Assembly (NCBI GenBank): GCA_002733995.1
Contig: NVXR01000006.1
Coordinates: 1 to 64,000 of the forward strand
DNA length: 64,000 nucleotides
Source: Desulfotalea sp.
Lineage (GTDB): Bacteria; Desulfobacterota; Desulfobulbia; Desulfobulbales; Desulfocapsaceae
Direction: 5' to 3'
Shown: in pieces, positions 58,556-64,000 of the stretch
How the letters are laid out: each line of letters starts with the position of its first letter
Position numbering within the stretch: the first letter of the stretch is position 1
Program-made: the position numbers and the translations under genes
Notes under the pieces: model-generated
Told to the model about the DNA's origin: nothing
Databases searched by the model: none
What the model saw: the letters and a program-made list of their open reading frames with translations, nothing else

Positions 58556-59629
58556 TTATTCTCCTGCACGTTTCAGCTCTTCATAACTGTAATCTTCTCC
58601 GGTTTCTTGCTGTTGAAAAAAGCGTTTTTCGTGGCAGAGATAGAGGCATTGCTTTGATTTTGCGGTGTGGGTTAGCAGCTGTCGTAGTTGGTCATGTTGG
58701 TCTTGATGTATATTTGTATCCGGCGCGTCAAATAAAAAGATGGGATCTGTTCGCTGGAGTTCTTTACTTACGAGAAGTGAAAGTTGAATACCTGATTTGA
58801 GTTTTTCCAGCACAGTCTGGGGGGGACGGCGAGAGTGTATGGGACCGATCTTTATTGCCTGTTGTTCTATGTAATGACGCAATTCGAGGTGGTCTTCACC
58901 GGTGGGCGTTGCAGGCGTTAAAAGAGGATGGTTGATATCACCTTGCTCATTAAAATAAATGAAAAGAGGCAGGCGTTGGAAGACGAGCTTTCTTGCGGCC
59001 TGGAAATGTTCAGCCCGTCTGATAAGGCGGGTCACTTCTTCGTATAACGTGTCATTGCTCTGCTGAATTTTTAGGTCGCGGAGGTGGAAGAGTAGTTTGT
59101 CCGCTAAGCCATCCTTTATTCTATCCACAGTTTTTATGGCGCTGGTGAAGGAGATGGCCTCACTGTAGCGTTTTAAGTCGATCTGTTCCATGGGCCGTAG
59201 AAGTTCAATGATAGCTGCTTTAATTTCTTGCCACCGTGTTGATGAAGAAAGTTCGACAAAATTGAGCCAGCGACTGTAGTCAAGGCGTCTGCCAATTTCT
59301 ATTCTGTCGGTTTCGTAGAGGTTGTTATCCAATAAGCCAAGTTCTGTTACTGTCTCTGTAGTGGTTGTAAAGACGCCAAGGGCTATTGTCCGCTTGCCAG
59401 CTTGAATATGCCGGGTATAGCCTTCTTTTTTCTCGTAGTGGGGAAGCGCCACAAAAGGATCTGTCTGCCTACAGGGAAATGGCGGCTGGAGGGCTTGCAG
59501 GGCCCGGAGAAAGGCCGTGCCTTTTTGCGGGCTTGGAAACTGAAACTGGTTGAGGTGCGTACTTAACTGAAACCAGTTGCTCTCAATTACTGGTCCGGTT
59601 CCCCGAAGCTTTGCCTTAATTAATTTCAT
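58556..59629 (-). CDS. SMC/RecF-like ATPase-fold protein with degenerate Walker motifs
   Basis: N-terminal FQLSTHLNQFQFPSPQKGTAFLRALQALQP at the Walker A position; C-terminal LKSGIQLSLLVSKELQRTDPIFLFDAPDTNIHQDQHDQLRQLL resembling signature/Walker B. Confidence 0.5.
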   Translation of the reverse strand: MKLIKAKLRGTGPVIESNWFQLSTHLNQFQFPSPQKGTAFLRALQALQPPFPCRQTDPFVALPHYEKKEGYTRHIQAGKRTIALGVFTTTTETVTELGLLDNNLYETDRIEIGRRLDYSRWLNFVELSSSTRWQEIKAAIIELLRPMEQIDLKRYSEAISFTSAIKTVDRIKDGLADKLLFHLRDLKIQQSNDTLYEEVTRLIRRAEHFQAARKLVFQRLPLFIYFNEQGDINHPLLTPATPTGEDHLELRHYIEQQAIKIGPIHSRRPPQTVLEKLKSGIQLSLLVSKELQRTDPIFLFDAPDTNIHQDQHDQLRQLLTHTAKSKQCLYLCHEKRFFQQQETGEDYSYEELKRAGE

Positions 59630-59698
59630 AAAAATCCTATCTAAACGCGGTGACACTGTACTTGGTACGCCTCGTAACCATTAACGATTGGCACGCGC

Positions 59699-59926
59699 CT
59701 ATCGCCCTTGCATGTAGAGCAAATATGTTTCTAGGTTGTATTGATCTTTTGAAGAGACGAGGGGCTTGTACTGGTGATTGATTCCGGCGATATTTTTTCC
59801 GTTGGCCACTTGAGGTGTCTTCTTTTTGGGGGCAACGATATCGTCCTTGTGGAGGAGGAGAGAAAAATGACCAACGGCTAAGGGTACTGGATATTTTAAG
59901 CAAGTTCGCAATGGGAGGGGGATCAA
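59699..59926 (-). CDS. small hypothetical protein, uncertain
   Basis: 75 aa frame with protein-like composition (LAVGHFSLLLHKDDIVAPKKKTPQVANGKNIAGINHQYKPLVSSKDQYNLETYLLYMQGR) upstream of the SMC-like gene; start codon unclear. Confidence 0.3.
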   Translation of the reverse strand: MIPLPLRTCLKYPVPLAVGHFSLLLHKDDIVAPKKKTPQVANGKNIAGINHQYKPLVSSKDQYNLETYLLYMQGR

Positions 59927-60212
59927 TGTTAGGCGTGTTTTGGAGGAGGCTTGCTGTTTCTAGGCATATAAATGTTGTTAGAGGTTGTATGGTCACTTTT
60001 TTTCTCAATATGGATCGTTGCGTCAACATCGGGTGAGGCACATACTTTATATCTGTCTTCTGGACGAGTGACTTGCTTTTTTATATCAAAGGATGTTCTT
60101 TTTGCCAAGGTGGGCTTTGCAGTATTTTGTAGCAGAGCTCAATATAGCTGAAGGCTTAGCTTTTTCATTGTAAAGATAATGACATAATAAAAAGTGTAAT
60201 CACCGTTTCAGT

Positions 60213-60242
60213 TTGACATTAACCATAATTGTTTATTATATC
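60213..60242 (+). promoter_or_regulatory. sigma70-like promoter of the amino-acid ABC operon
   Basis: TTGACA-18 bp-TATATC. Confidence 0.5.
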
Positions 60243-60308
60243 ATGGATGCATTTAATGGCTAACGCAACTTTTGAACCTTCCTTCTTATTTTAGAATTAA
60301 TAGGCTTT

Positions 60309-61082
60309 ATGAATCCTGGTCAGCACGCAATATCTGTAGAACAACTCCATAAAAGTTTTGGCGAAAACGAGGTATTAAAAGGTATAGATCTTACTGCAAA
60401 TAGAGGTGAAGTTATCTCTGTCCTGGGCTCTTCGGGTTCTGGGAAGAGTACCCTGCTTCGCTGTATGAATTTGTTGGAAATCCCCGACTCCGGTATTGTT
60501 CGTGTTACCGGTGAAGAGGTCCTGATGAAGAAAAATCGCAGGGGTGAAAACCTACCTGCCGATATTAAGCAGGTGGAGCGTATTCGATCGCGAATTGCGA
60601 TGGTTTTCCAGCAGTTTAATCTCTGGGCACATATGACCATACTTGAAAATGTTATGGAAGCGCCTGTCTACGTGTTGAAACAAAAACGTGCAGAGGTTCG
60701 TGATAGAGCGATTTTCTATTTAAATAAGGTCGGTATTGCAGATAAGCTTGACGCCTATCCTATCCATCTTTCGGGCGGGCAGCAGCAGAGAGCGGCTATT
60801 GCCCGTGCTCTTTGTATAGAGCCGGAGGTTATGTTGTTTGATGAACCCACATCGGCCCTTGACCCTGAGTTGGTTGGTGAAGTTCTACAGGTTATGCGAG
60901 ATCTCGCGGCTGAAGGTCGCACCATGATTGTGGTCACCCACGAGATGGGTTTTGCGCGGGAGGTAAGTTCTAGAACTATCTTCATAGAGCAGGGACTTAT
61001 CATTGAAAATGGCACACCTCAACAGGTTTTTGACTCACCAAAGACAGAGCGTTTTGAGATGTTTATTGCTGCGATGATGTGA
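60309..61082 (+). CDS. polar amino-acid ABC transporter ATP-binding protein
   Basis: [53 protein letters not shown]; HisP/GlnQ type. Confidence 0.96.
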   Translation: MNPGQHAISVEQLHKSFGENEVLKGIDLTANRGEVISVLGSSGSGKSTLLRCMNLLEIPDSGIVRVTGEEVLMKKNRRGENLPADIKQVERIRSRIAMVFQQFNLWAHMTILENVMEAPVYVLKQKRAEVRDRAIFYLNKVGIADKLDAYPIHLSGGQQQRAAIARALCIEPEVMLFDEPTSALDPELVGEVLQVMRDLAAEGRTMIVVTHEMGFAREVSSRTIFIEQGLIIENGTPQQVFDSPKTERFEMFIAAMM

Positions 61083-61245
61083 AGGGAATAGCGGGCGTAT
61101 TCTGCTGTTATTGTAAACCTTCAGGGGGTATTCCCCGATTGGTTAACTCACCGCAGCTGTAGCTGCGTGTTTGTGGTTTAAATCGTTTGGTTGGGGAGAA
61201 GGCATAGAAGCTCTACATATTACTAACAATAAAAGGAGACTGTAT

Positions 61246-62025
61246 ATGAAGAAGAGTATAGTTGTTTTTGCACTGTGTATGTTTTTGGCCGCAAGTGGGT
61301 CCGCTATTGCAAAAGATTGGAAAAAGGTACGTGTCGGTGTTGAGGGTGCCTATCCTCCTTTTAGCTATGTTCAGCCTGATGGCGAACTGGCAGGGTTTGA
61401 TATTGATATTGCGAGAGCTCTGGTTGCGGCAATGGGTGCAGACGTTACTCTCGTCGCCCAGGATTGGGATGGTATGATTCCTGCGCTTATGGCCAAAAAA
61501 TATGATGCAATCATTGCCTCTATGTCTATTACTGACGAGCGGAAGAAGAAGGTCTCTTTTAGTAAAAAATATTATAGAACTCCGGCTAAATTCATTGCTA
61601 AAAAAGGTTCTGTCTCTGATTTTTCAAAAGGGACAATGAAGGGAAAAACTATTGGAGTTCAGCGTGCTACCATTCATGATCAATATCTTACCGATGTGTA
61701 CGGGAAGGATGTTAATATAAAACGTTATGGCAGTCTGGATGAGGCTTATCTTGACCTTATTGTTGGCCGTGTAGATATGCTGCTTGCGGATAGTGTCGCC
61801 CTCCTAGACGGTTTCTTGAAGAAAGATGATGGTAAAGATTACGAATTTGTTGGACCGGATCTCAACGATCGTAAGTGGTTTGGAGATGGTCTTGGTATTG
61901 CTATCCGTAAGCAGGATAAAGACCTTGAAGAGCTTTTTAACAAAGCAATTGAAACCATCCGTGCAAATGGTGTGTACAAAGCCATTCAGGACAAATATTT
62001 CGATTTTGACGTTTACGGTGACTGA
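61246..62025 (+). CDS. amino-acid ABC transporter substrate-binding protein (Lys/Arg/His type)
   Basis: VRVGVEGAYPPFSYVQPDGELAGFDIDIARALVAAMG ... PALMAKKYDAIIASMSITDERKKKVSFSKKYY. Confidence 0.96.
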   Translation: MKKSIVVFALCMFLAASGSAIAKDWKKVRVGVEGAYPPFSYVQPDGELAGFDIDIARALVAAMGADVTLVAQDWDGMIPALMAKKYDAIIASMSITDERKKKVSFSKKYYRTPAKFIAKKGSVSDFSKGTMKGKTIGVQRATIHDQYLTDVYGKDVNIKRYGSLDEAYLDLIVGRVDMLLADSVALLDGFLKKDDGKDYEFVGPDLNDRKWFGDGLGIAIRKQDKDLEELFNKAIETIRANGVYKAIQDKYFDFDVYGD

Positions 62026-62052
62026 GTTACCTCTTGCGGCATAATTAACTGT

Positions 62053-62090
62053 CCCTGTCGGTTTTGTCGGCAGGGGCTTCCTGCTTTTTT
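62053..62090 (+). terminator. intra-operon hairpin with T tract (possible attenuator)
   Basis: CCCTGTCGG-TTTTG-TCGGCAGGG, then a T run, between the SBP and permease genes. Confidence 0.55.
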
Positions 62091-62108
62091 ATCGTAGCCC
62101 CTTATCCT

Positions 62109-62798
62109 ATGTTTTCACTGCACGGTTATGGACCAAGTATCTTTGAGGGAACAATTCTTACCCTTGAAGTTTCACTTGCTTCCCTCTTTATTGCTATGCT
62201 GCTTGGCATGGGCGGAGCCTTGGCTAAAGTTTCACACTCTATAGTGCTTAGAGGCCTTGCTACGCTGTATACCACGGTGATTCGTGGTATTCCCGATCTT
62301 GTGCTGATGCTGCTCGTGTTTTTTGGTGGCCAAGTTTTGGTCAATCAGCTTGCACCCATGCTCGGTTATGATGAATATATCGATATCAATCCGTTTATAG
62401 CCGGTGTACTGACCATCGGATTTATTTTTGGCGCCTATATGACGGAAACCTTTCGTGGCGCTATCCTTGCGGTAAACAAGGGGCAGCTTGAGGCGGGCTA
62501 TGCTTATGGTATGAGTCGTGTCATGGTGTTTCGACGTATACTGTTTCCTCAAATGGTGCGTCACGCCTTACCCGGTTTTGGTAATAATTGGATGGTGCTG
62601 GTAAAAACTACTGCCTTGGTCTCGATAATTGGCCTCGACGATATGGTGCGCAAGGCCTCTATGGCTGCGGGTGCAACCAGGATGCCCTTTACCTTCTACG
62701 TGGTTGTTGCAATTAATTTCCTGCTTATCACAACGGTTTCAATCTATCTGCTAAAGTATCTGGAAAATAGGTACTCACTCGGGGTGAGGAGGAATTAG
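62109..62798 (+). CDS. amino-acid ABC transporter permease
   Basis: GTILTLEVSLASLFIAMLLGM ... YTTVIRGIPDLVLMLLVFFGG ... GAYMTETFRGAILAV; HisQ/ArtQ type. Confidence 0.93.
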   Translation: MFSLHGYGPSIFEGTILTLEVSLASLFIAMLLGMGGALAKVSHSIVLRGLATLYTTVIRGIPDLVLMLLVFFGGQVLVNQLAPMLGYDEYIDINPFIAGVLTIGFIFGAYMTETFRGAILAVNKGQLEAGYAYGMSRVMVFRRILFPQMVRHALPGFGNNWMVLVKTTALVSIIGLDDMVRKASMAAGATRMPFTFYVVVAINFLLITTVSIYLLKYLENRYSLGVRRN

Positions 62799-62801
62799 GT
62801 C

Positions 62802-63536
62802 ATGGACTTTTCAATTATCACCAGCAATATAGATGTGTATCTGGAGGGAATGAAGAATACTCTTATCCTCGTTTCTATTTCTTTGGTGATTGGCTTGCTC
62901 CTGGCAGTACCCCTTGCGGTATTACGAGTTGTTGGCAATAGTTTTGTGCAAATTCCTATCCGTATCTTTGTTTATTTCTTTAGGGGAACACCACTTCTTG
63001 TACAGATGTTCCTTGTTTATTATGGCTTGGGGCAGTTTGACTTTATAAGAGAGAGCTTTGTCTGGCCCCTCTTCAAGGAGGCCTATTTTTGTGCTCTTCT
63101 TACCTTTTCTCTTAACACCTGCGCCTACACCGTTGAAATCTTGCGTGGATCAATGGTCGCAACACCCCATGGCGAAGTCGAGGCAGCAACGGCTGCAGGA
63201 ATGTCAAAGTTCCTGATGTTACGACGCATTATTTTACCAAGTGCCTTTAGAAGGGCGTTGCCAGCGTATTCCAATGAGATTATTTTTATGCTCCATGGAA
63301 GTGCCCTCGCAAGTGTTATTACCATTGTGGATATTACCGGTGCAGCAAGAATTATTAACTCAAGGTATTACAGCCCCTATGAGGCTTTTATCACTGCGGC
63401 TCTTTTCTATATGGCAATAACCTTTACCCTTGTCTTTTTGATCCGCCAACTTGAGAAAAAATGGCATGCCCATCTGCAGCCTGAGAATCAAAGTGTTGTG
63501 AAAATTGAGGCCCCCCATGAAAATATTACGGGCTGA
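62802..63536 (+). CDS. amino-acid ABC transporter permease
   Basis: GMKNTLILVSISLVIGLLLAVPLAV ... YFFRGTPLLVQMFLVYYG ... HisM/ArtM type. Confidence 0.94.
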   Translation: MDFSIITSNIDVYLEGMKNTLILVSISLVIGLLLAVPLAVLRVVGNSFVQIPIRIFVYFFRGTPLLVQMFLVYYGLGQFDFIRESFVWPLFKEAYFCALLTFSLNTCAYTVEILRGSMVATPHGEVEAATAAGMSKFLMLRRIILPSAFRRALPAYSNEIIFMLHGSALASVITIVDITGAARIINSRYYSPYEAFITAALFYMAITFTLVFLIRQLEKKWHAHLQPENQSVVKIEAPHENITG

Positions 63537-63728
63537 GGAGCATACACTCAGGTAACGCCTGGGAAGGGGAGTCGTAGAACTCGTTTATGGCTGTGTCTTG
63601 GTCCGGAAAACGTGGCAGTGACATGATTTGTTCTAGCAGGGATGTATGATGATAAGGCTCTCGGTTATCAGCCGTTTTACTGGACGGTTACTGGGGGATT
63701 GAAATCTCTTTTTTGATAAAATCTAGAT

Positions 63729-64000
63729 ATGAAAGAACATAAAAAGGACTCCAAGTATCGGGTGTTTTGCAATTACTGTCCCGGCTATTGTTGTTATCGT
63801 CTTCCCGGGGCCACCCTCTATATCACCGCAACGGATATTAACCGTATTGCCCGGCATTTTAACATTAGCGACGGTGAGGTTCGTAAGAGATATATTGAAG
63901 GTAAGAACACCTTTAAGGTGAAGGCGGACGGCTCCTGCATTTTCCTCATCGATGGACGGCTCAATAAACGATGTGGTATTCATCTGGCCAGCCCTCAGCA
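63729..64000 (+). CDS. YkgJ-like cysteine cluster protein, truncated by window end
   Basis: FCNYCPGYCCYRLPGATLYITATDINRIARHFNISDGEVRKRYIEG ... CGIH; no stop before 64000. Confidence 0.8.
   Translation, partial: MKEHKKDSKYRVFCNYCPGYCCYRLPGATLYITATDINRIARHFNISDGEVRKRYIEGKNTFKVKADGSCIFLIDGRLNKRCGIHLASPQ

Noticed and set aside
59637-60041. 134-aa minus-strand ORF
   Set aside because: Composition not protein-like; the alternative frame 59699..59926 looks better, though still weak.

Overview
This 64 kb chromosomal window is gene-dense. Its protein families look like an anaerobic, sulfate-reducer-like deltaproteobacterium (Desulfobulbaceae/Desulfotalea-like; inference only). I see no rRNA, tRNA, CRISPR array, prophage or intact IS. 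Contents in order: cobalamin adenosyltransferase and folA; a zinc-ribbon membrane protein; NfeD and an SPFH protein; a DMT exporter; a DnaJ protein; a TVP38/TMEM64-flavoprotein disulfide reductase fusion followed by DUF547; two Cache-type histidine kinases and an NtrC-type sigma54 regulator; an orphan TAXI solute receptor; lactate permease; a beta-helix protein and a CBS protein; a large NAD-glutamate dehydrogenase. From about 31.5 to 56.4 kb lies a fatty-acid degradation island: acyl-CoA ligase, FadB-like, thiolase, two acyl-CoA dehydrogenases, an MBL hydrolase, a ferredoxin-like protein, an EMO-type FeS membrane oxidoreductase, EtfBA, SCP2, thioesterase, FadL-like and a 2,4-dienoyl-CoA reductase-like protein. 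Within the island is a MoSto-like amino-acid kinase with a TiaS-like gene and a MerR regulator. The right end has TcdA, YkgJ-like proteins, a degenerate SMC/ABC-like ATPase and a polar amino-acid ABC transporter. The signals most worth a second look are: (1) a family of ~145 bp MITE-like elements with CTAG-bounded inverted ends (3 copies plus a possible solo end); (2) a ~36 bp dispersed intergenic repeat (4 sites); (3) a shared operator ACGTWAAGGTSA linking the merR gene, the acyl-CoA ligase promoter and a promoter facing the EMO/ETF operon; (4) a molybdenum-storage-protein-like gene outside any nitrogenase context; (5) a -24/-12 promoter before the orphan TAXI receptor; (6) a degenerate SMC-like ATPase. 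All homology calls are from reading the translations; no database search was run.
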